From the NCBI RefSeq assembly GCF_007859945.1, contig NZ_SJPQ01000006.1, positions 30,561 to 94,560 of the forward strand: a stretch of 64,000 nucleotides of DNA. Reading direction: 5' to 3'. The stretch comes from Pseudobythopirellula maris. Lineage in GTDB: Bacteria > Planctomycetota > Planctomycetia > Pirellulales > Lacipirellulaceae. The position numbers were made by a program, and so were the translations under genes. A model generated the notes under the pieces. It saw only the letters and a program-made list of their open reading frames with translations. It was not told the DNA's origin and did no database searches. Shown here one piece after another: positions 1 to 7,633 of this stretch (within the stretch, counting starts at the first letter, position 1; the number at the start of each line of letters is the position of its first letter).

Positions 1-14
1 ACCCTCCGCGTTTC

Positions 15-887
15 ATGACGAAGAGCCAATCCCGCCAATTGCTGGTTCTGCTGGCCGCAGCCGTTCCGCTGCTGCTCGGGGCGATCGCCGGAACAGTGCA
101 GCGGCTGGCGCCGCAACAGCTGGGCGACCTGTCCCCCTACGCCCGCCTGCCGATCGCCGCCCTCGGCCCGATGCTGACGGTCTATGTCGGCCTTGGCCGC
201 GGACGGGCGCCGCTGAGGCTGCTCTTGGCGGCTGCTGTGCTGCTTATGGCGCCTCTCTGTTTCTCAGCAGGTCTCGAGGTCATTCGAAACTCTTTCGATT
301 ATTGGATTTTTACACTCCAAGGCCGGCTGCCAAACATCTTCCTCAGTCCGTGGGGAATGAACCAAGCCCTCACCGGTGGCTTGCTGATTCTCTTCCGGCC
401 ATGGTTCGGGGTAGTCGCCTTCGGCGAAGAGTCGCCCGAGCCGCGTGAGGTCGGCCTGCGGACGGTCGACCTACTGACCGCCTCGGCGGTTGCCGCGGTC
501 CTTCTCTCCTGGCAGCAGGCCGCCATGCAATCCGGTGCGTTTACCATCGGATTAAGCCAGCTCCTGCTGATCGGTGCGCCGTACTACCTTTTCCAGTTCG
601 CTGTGGCGCTCGGCGCCGCATTAGCGGCTTTCTCTTTCGAGTGGCGGCTTGCTGGGGCCGCGCTTTGCGTTGCCGGCATGCTGGGCTCAGTGGCGATCAT
701 AGCCATGCAAATGGGCTGGGCGAATCTCCCCCTGCTGAGGCTCGAATTCTATCTCAACCAATTGGCGCCGCTGCTTGCGATCGCCCTGCTCTGCCTCATA
801 CGAGGCTTGGGCTGGCGGCTGCGGCTGCCGGAGGGCGCCTGCTCTGTACCGGCAGGCGACGAGGGCGCCGGAGCACCGATCGCCTAG
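15..887 (+). CDS. Polytopic membrane protein, unknown function
   Basis: This 290-residue protein is strongly hydrophobic almost throughout, with about seven or eight segments long enough to span the membrane (for example near residues 8-27, 45-62, 66-88, 180-205, 210-232 and 243-263). It has no signal peptide distinct from its first membrane span and no catalytic or binding motif I recognise. A short proline- and glycine-rich tail ends the protein. The start lies 14 bases into the window, so its upstream context is unknown. Function cannot be assigned; an integral inner-membrane protein is the safest reading. Confidence 0.6.
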   Translation: MTKSQSRQLLVLLAAAVPLLLGAIAGTVQRLAPQQLGDLSPYARLPIAALGPMLTVYVGLGRGRAPLRLLLAAAVLLMAPLCFSAGLEVIRNSFDYWIFTLQGRLPNIFLSPWGMNQALTGGLLILFRPWFGVVAFGEESPEPREVGLRTVDLLTASAVAAVLLSWQQAAMQSGAFTIGLSQLLLIGAPYYLFQFAVALGAALAAFSFEWRLAGAALCVAGMLGSVAIIAMQMGWANLPLLRLEFYLNQLAPLLAIALLCLIRGLGWRLRLPEGACSVPAGDEGAGAPIA

Positions 888-907
888 CCGGTCCGCCCGC
901 GGGAGAC

Positions 908-1153
908 TCACGCATCGTCGGCCGGCGGCCGCCCCTGGGAGGGCGCGTCTTTCGCGCCGGCCTTGTCAGACAAGTCTTGCGTCAGGTGCCAGCCGAGTGC
1001 GCTCAGCACGAGCACGCTCGTCACGAAGCCGATCGCCGGCGGCCGCACCAGCAGCACGATCGCCACGACCGCCGCCACGGCGGCCAAGGTGAGCGTCAGC
1101 GCAAAGGGCCGCCCCAGGATGCTGCGGGCAACGGTTTTGAAGCGTTCGGGCAT
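908..1153 (-). CDS. Small membrane protein, unknown function
   Basis: This is a predicted 81-residue protein starting MPERFKTVARS, with two hydrophobic spans (about residues 16-35 and 38-55) and a charged, proline-rich tail. An in-frame start 69 bases further upstream would add a basic, non-conserved-looking leader, so the ATG at 1153 was preferred. No clear Shine-Dalgarno sequence precedes it. It is convergent with the membrane protein at 15-887, only 20 bases away. No family is recognised. It could be a small membrane-associated protein or, less likely, a chance open frame. Confidence 0.45.
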   Translation of the reverse strand: MPERFKTVARSILGRPFALTLTLAAVAAVVAIVLLVRPPAIGFVTSVLVLSALGWHLTQDLSDKAGAKDAPSQGRPPADDA

Positions 1154-1250
1154 ATTGGCGTTTCCGCGATGCGACGGTTGAGGGATCCGGCGATGGGGGC
1201 GACAAACGCCGACACGGATCACGACTCACAACGTACCCGCAGCACCACGC

Positions 1251-2714
1251 CTAGCACACCGTCCGGCGCCGCGTCGCCAGGAGGCACGCCGTCGCCGTCC
1301 AAGCAGCCACGAGGGCCGAGGGCTCGGGGACCGCCAGCGCGACGCTCGCACCGCGCGCGACGCCGAAGTTCGCGACCCACAGGTCGTAGTCCGAGGCGTC
1401 GTAGATCACTCCGAGGCCGTCGCGCCAGACCGTGAAGTCGGCGGCGTCGACCACGTCGTCGAAATTAAAGTCGCCCGCCAGGCTGGCCAGTCCGGCGACG
1501 CGCGTCGGGCGGTAGATATCGACATGCAGGTGGTTCAGGTGAACGCCCGAGGAGTCGAACACGGCGGTCCCCGGGGCGAAGGCGTTGATGCCGTCCAGGA
1601 TGTCGTCGTTCGAGGTGAGGATCCGCGAGACCGACCCGCGGTAGTCGTTGCGTTCGCGGCCCGCCTGGATGAAGGCGATCGCGTGGTCGATCACCTTCTG
1701 CTCCTCGGCGTCGACCACCCCGTTGCCGTAGTCCCACGTCGAGCTGTCGACGTGCAGGTCGATGTCCATGCCCACGCGGTGCGTGCTGTGGGCGCCGGCC
1801 GAGCCGTAGCCGTCGTCGGTCGACATCGCGTTCATCAGCTGCGTGCGGCCGGTGTCGGCCTTGGCCGCGACGGCGCCGGCGGTGAACAGGTCGATCGCCC
1901 AGTCGGTCCCGAACCGCTCGCTCTGCGGCGTGAGGCCGCTCCGCACGCCGGTGCCCGGGTCGCGGGCGGGCAAGATATCGAAGTCGCCGATCATCCTCGC
2001 TACCGAGAACGAGCCGGGAGTCTGCGGGTCGGGGTCGACGAGCTCCACCCACGCCGGCGCGTTAACGGCGTTCAGCCAGCCGGCCGTGTTGGGGCCGATG
2101 ATCCCGTCGACGTTCGCCTGGGTCGTGTTCACCCCGGCCGTGAACGCCGCCTGAAACGTGCGCAGCGCCTCGTCGGTCCCGTCGTCGAACACGCCGTCAA
2201 CGCCGAGCGCCGAGCCGCCGTCTTCGACGTACCCGAGGTAACGGAGCCGCTGCTGTTGCTGCGCGACGTACAACGGGTTGTTCGTGCGGCCGAGCCCCTC
2301 GAGACTCTGGCCGACCGACCCGGCGCCTGCGCCGGTCGAGCCGGGCCGAACGTTCACCTCGAACGTGGTCGCGACGCCGTTGATCTTCAGGCTGCCGCTC
2401 ACCACGCCCTGGTAGCCGCGCGTCGCCGGGTCGGCGTCGCTCGACGCGTCCGGGTTGGGCGCCAGCCAGAAACGGCCGTCGCTCGCGAAGTCGCCCTGCG
2501 ACAGGTCGCTGCTGGTGAGCGCCTCGTGCCGCTCGCGGCGGCCAAGCACCACGAGATCGGAGAACGTCGCCCCCGGCGCCACGCCGGGCAGCGAGCCGAG
2601 GTCGATCTCGATCGCGTCGCCCGAACGACCATAGAAATCAAAGTCGGCGGCGTAGCCTTGCGCCGCGAGCAAGACGCACGCGAGCGGGCGAAGGATCATC
2701 CAAGAAGTTTTCAT
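1251..2714 (-). CDS. Secreted peptidoglycan-binding, murein-peptidase-like PEP-CTERM protein
   Basis: Predicted 487 residues. The start at MKTSWMILRPLACVLL gives a clean signal peptide cut near AQGYAA; earlier in-frame starts only add an arginine-rich leader. Residues about 150-225 resemble a peptidoglycan-binding domain (YLGYVEDGGSALGVDGVFDD, then GIIGPNTAGWL). Residues about 305-400 carry AHSTHRVGMDIDLH and NHLHVDI, a His/Asp and His-x-His arrangement like LAS-type metallopeptidases (MepA/M74, M15). A dockerin-like module ([14 protein letters not shown], then DYDLWVANFG) and a PEP-CTERM tail (VPEPSALVAAW, ending in Arg residues) follow. The likely role is cell-wall hydrolysis or binding at the cell surface. 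The peptidase assignment rests on motif spacing only. Confidence 0.7.
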   Translation of the reverse strand: MKTSWMILRPLACVLLAAQGYAADFDFYGRSGDAIEIDLGSLPGVAPGATFSDLVVLGRRERHEALTSSDLSQGDFASDGRFWLAPNPDASSDADPATRGYQGVVSGSLKINGVATTFEVNVRPGSTGAGAGSVGQSLEGLGRTNNPLYVAQQQQRLRYLGYVEDGGSALGVDGVFDDGTDEALRTFQAAFTAGVNTTQANVDGIIGPNTAGWLNAVNAPAWVELVDPDPQTPGSFSVARMIGDFDILPARDPGTGVRSGLTPQSERFGTDWAIDLFTAGAVAAKADTGRTQLMNAMSTDDGYGSAGAHSTHRVGMDIDLHVDSSTWDYGNGVVDAEEQKVIDHAIAFIQAGRERNDYRGSVSRILTSNDDILDGINAFAPGTAVFDSSGVHLNHLHVDIYRPTRVAGLASLAGDFNFDDVVDAADFTVWRDGLGVIYDASDYDLWVANFGVARGASVALAVPEPSALVAAWTATACLLATRRRTVC

Positions 2715-2909
2715 CGTGCGGCCGCAGCGTTGGGGAGGAAACCCCCAGTATAAACCATTCCCCCCACGCCGTGACCGGCGAGCCGTGCGGGCCACCGCGA
2801 CTCGCCGCCGCTATTGCAACGCCCAAGGCTCCAAGCTGGCGCCAATGCTCGAGCCGAAGAAGCTATATCGCCGCCGCGGCGTTGAACCCAAGACCGATGG
2901 ACCCGGCGC

Positions 2910-3677
2910 CTAAGAACCCAGCGTAGATGTGGCGGCGCCCGACGGGCTTGCGGGCGCGAACGGTGTGGCGCGACCTTCAGGCACAGTCTGGCCCGCGGAA
3001 TCGGGCGACCCCCGCTGCCCCCGATCGGCTAAGCCCAGCCACTCGTAGTCGGCTCCAACGTTCCCGCCGCCGTCGTCTTCCCAGTGGGTCATTTCGTTGA
3101 CCCGGTCCAGGGCGAACGACCCGGCTGCCGGCGGATCTTCCGGCTGCGAACACGCGTTGGCGGCTTGGGCGCCGCCAGTGTGGCGGCGAGCTTTATTGCG
3201 TTCGTCGCGCATCGCTTCCGTGACGAAAAGCCCCCAGTAGGGGATGCCGTACCAGACCCCGAGCAAGAGGCAGAACGCCGCCCCCGCCCCCAAGGTTGCT
3301 ACGTCAAAGACCAATGCCGCGATCGCGAACGCCCCCATCGCCATGACGCCCGCTAGCTCCAACGCAGTCGCAATCCCCGCGTCCTGCACGTCGATCTCGA
3401 CCTCTTTAGCGGATATTCCTTCCTGCTCTGGACTGCGCAGTGCGGACGCCCGGGCTTCCCGCTCCAGGTAACCGACCACGAGCAGGACGACTCCCAGCAC
3501 CGGGACGGGAATCGCCGCGAGATACGCCGCCGGACGATAGAACACCAGCAGCACGATCGTCGCCAAGAAGAAAAACGAGAGCGCGACACGGAAGAAGGTC
3601 CGCAGACGACGCATCATCACGTGAGCGTCGGGCTCGCCGAGCGGCTTCGCCGGACCAATATCAGCAGGCTTGTTCAT
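2910..3677 (-). CDS. Membrane protein, unknown function
   Basis: Predicted 255 residues with about four hydrophobic spans in two pairs (near residues 28-46, 52-70, 108-128 and 133-152) and a soluble, proline/serine-rich C-terminus. The start is supported by a strong Shine-Dalgarno sequence AGGAGGG at 3684-3690, six bases from the ATG at 3677. A GTG immediately upstream (3680) is possible but too close to the SD. The last 30 residues are low-complexity and may derive from repeat sequence. No family is recognised. It is followed on the same strand by the peptidoglycan-binding PEP-CTERM gene, with a gap of about 195 bases. Confidence 0.6.
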   Translation of the reverse strand: MNKPADIGPAKPLGEPDAHVMMRRLRTFFRVALSFFFLATIVLLVFYRPAAYLAAIPVPVLGVVLLVVGYLEREARASALRSPEQEGISAKEVEIDVQDAGIATALELAGVMAMGAFAIAALVFDVATLGAGAAFCLLLGVWYGIPYWGLFVTEAMRDERNKARRHTGGAQAANACSQPEDPPAAGSFALDRVNEMTHWEDDGGGNVGADYEWLGLADRGQRGSPDSAGQTVPEGRATPFAPASPSGAATSTLGS

Positions 3678-3901
3678 CACTAGCCCTCCTTATCCGTCCG
3701 CTCTTATCCGCGGACGCATTAATCATTTTACTCCTGTCGCGTTCTAGCGGCGAGCGAACCTCGAGTAGCCTCACCGTTGCGAAGAGCAAGAACGCCGGAC
3801 ACGAAGGCGGTGTTTACTTGGCCGAAGCGGTTGGGCGAGTAGGTAGGTCAGGCTGGACTCTTCGCAACCCTGTGGCGGCAGGCGCCCCCTGCCCCCTCAT
3901 C

Positions 3902-4456
3902 GTGTTGCACGCCGACCCCACCCGCTACGTCACCCGCTCGGTCGCGAACCACCTGAACGACATCGCCAAGTCGCAACCCGGCGTGGTGATCGACACGCTG
4001 GAGCGCTGGAAGGAACAAGCCGCGCAAGACGCCGCGGAGCTGCGATGGATGAGCAAGCAGGCGCTGCGCACCCTCGTCAAGAAGGGCGACCCGCGGGCGC
4101 TGCGATTCCTCGGGTTCAGGCCGGACCCACGAGTCGAGGTCACGGGGTTCACGATCGTGTCGCCCAAGATCAAGCGCGGCGAAGCGGTCGAATTCACGTT
4201 CTCGGTAGCCGCCTCGCGTGACGGCGCGTTGATGATCGACTTCGTGATCGACTTCGTGAAGGCCAACGGCGCGCTGTCGCCCAAGGTCCACAAGCTCAAG
4301 CAGATCGCCTTGCGGAAAGGGGAGTCGGCGACCCTCCACAAACGCCACGTCCTGCGCGCGGGCGCGACGACCTACAAGCTCTACCCGGGCACGCACCGCG
4401 TGACCCTGCAGATCAACGGCAAGCCGTTCGGCACCGAGTCGTTTGTCTTGCGGTAG
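3902..4456 (+). pseudogene. 5'-truncated DNA alkylation repair (AlkD-like, HEAT-repeat) gene
   Basis: The frame encodes about 184 residues matching the C-terminal half of AlkD-family DNA alkylation repair proteins. Key blocks are RYVTRSVANHLNDIAK, LRTLVKKGDPRALRFLGF, IDFVIDFVKANG and KLYPGTHRVTLQINGK. Full-length relatives are usually about 350-380 residues, with an N-terminal HEAT array of which nothing is visible upstream here. Immediately 5' of the homology lies repeat-like sequence (GTAGGTCAGGCTG at 3843-3855) related to another repeat at 5822, suggesting that insertion or recombination removed the 5' half. The open frame continues upstream but its translation looks non-coding. A GTG at 3902 could still start a short product, so a functional C-terminal protein is not excluded. 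Confidence 0.65.
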
Positions 4457-4474
4457 CGGGCCTTGTCGAATGAC

Positions 4475-5143
4475 TCACCGGCTCTCGGCAGGACGCCGCA
4501 GCTGATACGTCGTGATCGAACCCGCCTTGCCGGCCCCCCCCGGGATGCTCTTCAGGTCCTCCGTGGTGTCCTCGAAGCTCGCGGGGCGGCTCCAACCACT
4601 CGCATGCATCACCTTCAACCGGTCGCCCTCCCAGGCGTAGATGCCGTGGTCCGATCCGCGCGCTGAGATGAAATCGATGTGGCGGGGCGTGGCGCGCGGG
4701 TCGACCCGGAATTCGCCGAGATTGAAATCAACCACGATCGGCTCGCCGTTGAGCTCCAGGGGCCGCCCCTCGTGATCGACCATCACCCAACGCCCCGCGA
4801 TCCGGCCCGTCTCGCGTGCGACATACGCCCGCCGATAAGCGTCCCAGCCCAGCAAAACCGCCAGCAGGGTCGTCAGGACCAGCATGTGGACAAGGCGGAA
4901 GCGAAACCACCGCAGGCCAACCAGGCCCCGCGCCCGCCGGCCCGCGCCGCGCAGCACGCGCGGCAAACGCAACCGCATCGCGTCGAACACGACCGGCCCC
5001 ACGGCTATCAGAGCGAGCAGGGCCGCCCCAGCCACGAGCGAGCTCTCGACCCGAAAGCCCAGCCGCAAGAGCGCAAGGGCAAGCAGCTCGCCCAGGAGGA
5101 CGGCGAAGACCAACCGCGACGCGTGTGATTGGGCTGCTGGCAT
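4475..5143 (-). CDS. Membrane-anchored TIGR03067-like protein
   Basis: This 222-residue protein has hydrophobic segments near residues 10-28, 35-55 and 85-100. A soluble C-terminal domain follows, with GRWVMVDHEGRPLELNGE, a beta-rich middle and IYAWEGDRLKVMHA. That layout, a strand with W plus a short peptide giving an energy- or dose-independent beta fold ending in an ARPxxF-like element (SRPASFE), resembles the planctomycete-expanded TIGR03067 family, whose function is unknown. It is convergent with the AlkD-like remnant (18 bases apart). No operon partner is evident. Confidence 0.6.
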   Translation of the reverse strand: MPAAQSHASRLVFAVLLGELLALALLRLGFRVESSLVAGAALLALIAVGPVVFDAMRLRLPRVLRGAGRRARGLVGLRWFRFRLVHMLVLTTLLAVLLGWDAYRRAYVARETGRIAGRWVMVDHEGRPLELNGEPIVVDFNLGEFRVDPRATPRHIDFISARGSDHGIYAWEGDRLKVMHASGWSRPASFEDTTEDLKSIPGGAGKAGSITTYQLRRPAESR

Positions 5144-5197
5144 GGGCTATTACCCTAGGGATCGTCAGACGCTGCCGGTCGACGGACTATAACCATC

Positions 5198-5743
5198 CTA
5201 CGACGCGTCCGCAGCGGCCCCGGCCAGCACCCGCAAAACGCCGCGGCAGAACTCCGGCAGGTCGTCGGGCCGGCGGCTGCTGACGAAGTGGCGGTCGACG
5301 ACCACCGGCTCGTCGCTCCAGAGGGCGCCGGCGTTCACCAGGTCGTCCTTGATGCCGGGCGAGCCGGTCACGCGCACGCCGCGGTACACGCCGGCCGAGA
5401 TCGGGATCCAGCCGCCGTGGCAGATGGCCGCCACGAGCTTGCCGGCCGCGTCGAAGTCACGAACGAGCTGAAGCACCCGCTCGTCGCGCCGCAGCTTGTC
5501 GGGCATGAACCCGCCCGGCACGACCAGCCCGTCGTAGTCGTCGGCCGCGGCGTCCGCGATGGCGATGTCCGACCGGCAGGGGTAGCCGTTCTTGCCCGCG
5601 TAGGTAACGCCCGCCTCGGGGCCCGCGATGACCACCTCGGCGCCCGCCTCGATGAGCCGCAGCTTGGGGTACCACAGCTCGAGGTCTTCGTAGACGTCGC
5701 CGACGAAGGTGAGGATGCGTTGGCCGGTGAGGGGGCGGGTCAT
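5198..5743 (-). CDS. DJ-1/PfpI family protein (type 1 glutamine amidotransferase-like)
   Basis: Predicted 181 residues starting MTRPLTGQRILTFVGD. The family hallmarks are the nucleophile elbow AICHGGW (Cys near residue 117), the preceding GLVVPGGFMPDKLR segment, and an N-terminal Glu in VYEDLELWYP, the conserved acidic partner of the reactive cysteine. Length agrees with intracellular PfpI-type proteins (about 170-190). Such proteins act as glyoxalases, deglycases or stress proteins; the exact substrate cannot be read from sequence. A 47-residue upstream extension in the same frame looks non-coding and overlaps a REP-like palindrome at 5822-5838, so the internal ATG was chosen. Confidence 0.85.
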   Translation of the reverse strand: MTRPLTGQRILTFVGDVYEDLELWYPKLRLIEAGAEVVIAGPEAGVTYAGKNGYPCRSDIAIADAAADDYDGLVVPGGFMPDKLRRDERVLQLVRDFDAAGKLVAAICHGGWIPISAGVYRGVRVTGSPGIKDDLVNAGALWSDEPVVVDRHFVSSRRPDDLPEFCRGVLRVLAGAAADAS

Positions 5744-5821
5744 GCGCGGGGCGACGTCCAGTGGTGTGAGTTCAAGGAGAGGGATCCACGACGGAACAAC
5801 GTAACAAAGACGGGCGTGTAG

Positions 5822-5838
5822 GTCAGGCTGTGCCTGAC
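5822..5838. repeat. REP-like palindrome, copy 1
   Basis: GTCAGGCTGTGCCTGAC is a 7-bp perfect inverted repeat around a 3-base centre. A nearly identical sequence in the opposite orientation lies at 7469-7485, and a half-copy at 3846-3855 abuts the truncated alkylation repair gene. It lies just upstream of the DJ-1/PfpI gene. Confidence 0.55.
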
Positions 5839-5930
5839 GGGCTTCCGACCGGGAACAATGTGGAGGGACTGCGACCCCAGGCACCCGGCGAAAAAAAGAT
5901 TACAGCCACACCTTGAGCCAAAGGCTATTG

Positions 5931-6458
5931 CTAATCGTTCGCGTCGGGAATCGTGATTGAATACAAACTTGCCCGCAAGAGTTTCTCGTACTTCGGAAAA
6001 TCTTCCTTTGTTGAGTTGAAATTGAATAAGAGCATTTGGTTTTTGTACCCGGTGACCAGCATGATGTTGTAGATATCGGTGTCGACGGCCGAAGAAGTCA
6101 TCTCCATCAAAACCCACTTCCTCCCGCTGTGCTCAACGATCTCGTTCTTCTTCCACACAAGACTAGGGATCACCCCCCCAAAGAGCTGAGTGAACTGAGC
6201 CTGAGCCTCCCTTAGACCGCTCTGAGGAATCACGTGTGGCTTGAGGTCGTAGGCCACGGTCGTCGTGGCAGCTTCGTTTCCCACGACGTATCTTGGCGCC
6301 CGATTCGATGGCCACTTCAGGTCCCGAATCCTCTTGGGAACCGGCTTGAAGCCCGCTGGCGGCTCGAACGTGACCCCCGTGTCTCCGACGCTTACGGGCT
6401 CAGCGGAGGCGGCTGAGATGACGCAGAACACCAACATAGCGGCGAGCATGGGTTTCAT
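5931..6458 (-). CDS. Secreted protein, unknown function
   Basis: Predicted 175 residues. The start MKPMLAAMLVFCVISAASAEP gives a textbook signal peptide with cleavage near ASA/EP; longer in-frame starts do not. A weak SD-like AGGA precedes the ATG. The mature part has PPAGFKPVPKRI near its start and a soluble alpha/beta-looking C-terminus (LVTGYKNQMLLFNFNSTKED). No domain is recognised with confidence. Base composition looks more AT-rich than the neighbouring genes. It is probably periplasmic or exported, of unknown role. Confidence 0.6.
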   Translation of the reverse strand: MKPMLAAMLVFCVISAASAEPVSVGDTGVTFEPPAGFKPVPKRIRDLKWPSNRAPRYVVGNEAATTTVAYDLKPHVIPQSGLREAQAQFTQLFGGVIPSLVWKKNEIVEHSGRKWVLMEMTSSAVDTDIYNIMLVTGYKNQMLLFNFNSTKEDFPKYEKLLRASLYSITIPDAND

Positions 6459-6548
6459 GGTTCTAGTCCTCATGCAGTCAATTAGGATGGCCCGAAGGCC
6501 CATCGATTCGATCGATTCTGCCCCCAACATAGTGATGGGCCTATGTTA

Positions 6549-6689
6549 AGTAGGATGGGTGATCGCACCCATCTTCAGCTTCTCCGCTACGCCGCACAGT
6601 CCATCCATGAGCAGCTTTACCAACTGGAAAAGCAACGGAAGAGCCTCCCGCTTCCAACCGGGAAGATGGGTGCGAGCACCCATCCTACT
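6549..6689. repeat. REPIN-like inverted pair of palindromes
   Basis: A 27-base unit at 6549-6575 (contains GGATGGGTGATCGCACCCAT) recurs as its reverse complement at 6663-6689 with one mismatch. Each unit is itself palindromic around GATGGGTG/CACCCATC. The 87 bases between them have no open frame of note. The layout, two REP-like hairpins in opposite orientation, is that of a REPIN. It sits between aqpZ and the upstream region of the secreted protein gene at 5931-6458, with its right edge 3 bases from the aqpZ stop codon. Confidence 0.7.
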
Positions 6690-6692
6690 GAC

Positions 6693-7424
6693 TCAGCCCT
6701 CGGTCGGCTCGGCCTCGAGGCAACACTTGTAGGTCCAGCCGGCGAAGACCGCGCCGACGAGGGGGGCGACCCAGAACAGCCACAGCTGCGTGAGCGCCCA
6801 GCCCTGCACGAAGACCGCCGTCCCGGTCGATCGGGCCGGGTTGACCGACAGGTTCGTGACCGGGATGCCGACGAGGTGAATCAGGGTCAGGCCCAGGCCG
6901 ATCGCGATCGGCGCGAAGCCGGCCGGCGCCCGGCGGTCGGTGGCGCCGAGGATGATCAAGAGGAACATGTACGTCAGCACGACCTCGGCCAGGAAGCAGG
7001 CGGCCAGCGAGTACTGGCCGGGCGAGTGCTCGCCGTAGCCGTTCGACGCGAAGCCGTCGTCGAGCGTGAACCCCGCCTTGCCCGAGGCGATGAAGTACAG
7101 CACGGTCGCGCCCACCAGGCCGCCGACCACCTGCGCAACGGCGTACGGCACAAAGTCCTTCATTGGAAAACGCCCGCCGGCGACGAGCCCCGCCGAGACC
7201 GCCGGGTTGAGGTGGCAGCCGGAGATGTGGCCGATGGCGTAGGCCATGGTGAGGACGGTGAGCCCGAACGCCAGCGCGACGCCGACGAAGCCGATGCCCA
7301 TGTTAACGGGCGTGTCGCCCATCTGCCCGGCAAAGCTGGCCGCCAAGACCGCGCTGCCGCAGCCGCCAAAGACGAGCCAAAAAGTGCCGATCAACTCGGC
7401 AACGCAGCGCTTGAAGAGGGGCAT
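6693..7424 (-). CDS. aqpZ: Aquaporin Z (water channel)
   Basis: This 243-residue protein has six predicted membrane spans and both pore NPA motifs (GCHLNPAVS near residue 73 and LSVNPARS near residue 194). The N-terminal [18 protein letters not shown] block is typical of AqpZ. Length equals that of bacterial AqpZ (about 230-240). It mediates passive osmotic water flow across the inner membrane. The Arg after the second NPA is present (NPARS) and the neighbourhood looks aquaporin-like rather than glyceroporin-like, since the residue after NPA-R is S rather than D. The gene stands alone on the minus strand, with a REPIN directly downstream. Confidence 0.93.
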   Translation of the reverse strand: MPLFKRCVAELIGTFWLVFGGCGSAVLAASFAGQMGDTPVNMGIGFVGVALAFGLTVLTMAYAIGHISGCHLNPAVSAGLVAGGRFPMKDFVPYAVAQVVGGLVGATVLYFIASGKAGFTLDDGFASNGYGEHSPGQYSLAACFLAEVVLTYMFLLIILGATDRRAPAGFAPIAIGLGLTLIHLVGIPVTNLSVNPARSTGTAVFVQGWALTQLWLFWVAPLVGAVFAGWTYKCCLEAEPTEG

Positions 7425-7468
7425 GGTTTTCTTTCGTGAGAGCGAGAGGAGACGTGAGGAGAGAGTGG

Positions 7469-7485
7469 GTCAGGCACAGCCTGAG
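7469..7485. repeat. REP-like palindrome, copy 2
   Basis: GTCAGGCACAGCCTGAG is the reverse complement, with one end mismatch, of the palindrome at 5822-5838. It lies upstream of aqpZ. Confidence 0.5.
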
Positions 7486-7497
7486 CCGCGGGCTAAA

Positions 7498-7624
7498 AAG
7501 CCCCGGAGGGGCGGCAGCACTACGGCTCGCGGGCACGCTGTCGCCCCTCCGGGGCTTGTTGGATTGATTAGACCGTTTCCAGAGGCTGGCGCCCCTGGCT
7601 AGGTGCTTTCGCCCCTCCGGGGCT
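7498..7624. repeat. GC-rich palindromic repeat cluster
   Basis: AAGCCCCGGAGGGGC at 7498-7512 is matched by its exact reverse complement at 7543-7557, and a third copy lies at 7611-7624. The first two could form a hairpin with a loop of about 30 bases. The cluster fills the space between aqpZ and the HNH gene, and the third copy is 10 bases past the HNH stop codon, so it may also act as a transcript end. Confidence 0.6.
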
Positions 7625-7633
7625 GGCAACAGC

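Noticed and set aside
3440..3901. N-terminal extension of the alkylation repair frame
   Set aside because: The translation is Arg/Ser/Pro-rich without HEAT-like helices and overlaps the divergent membrane gene; treated as non-coding read-through.
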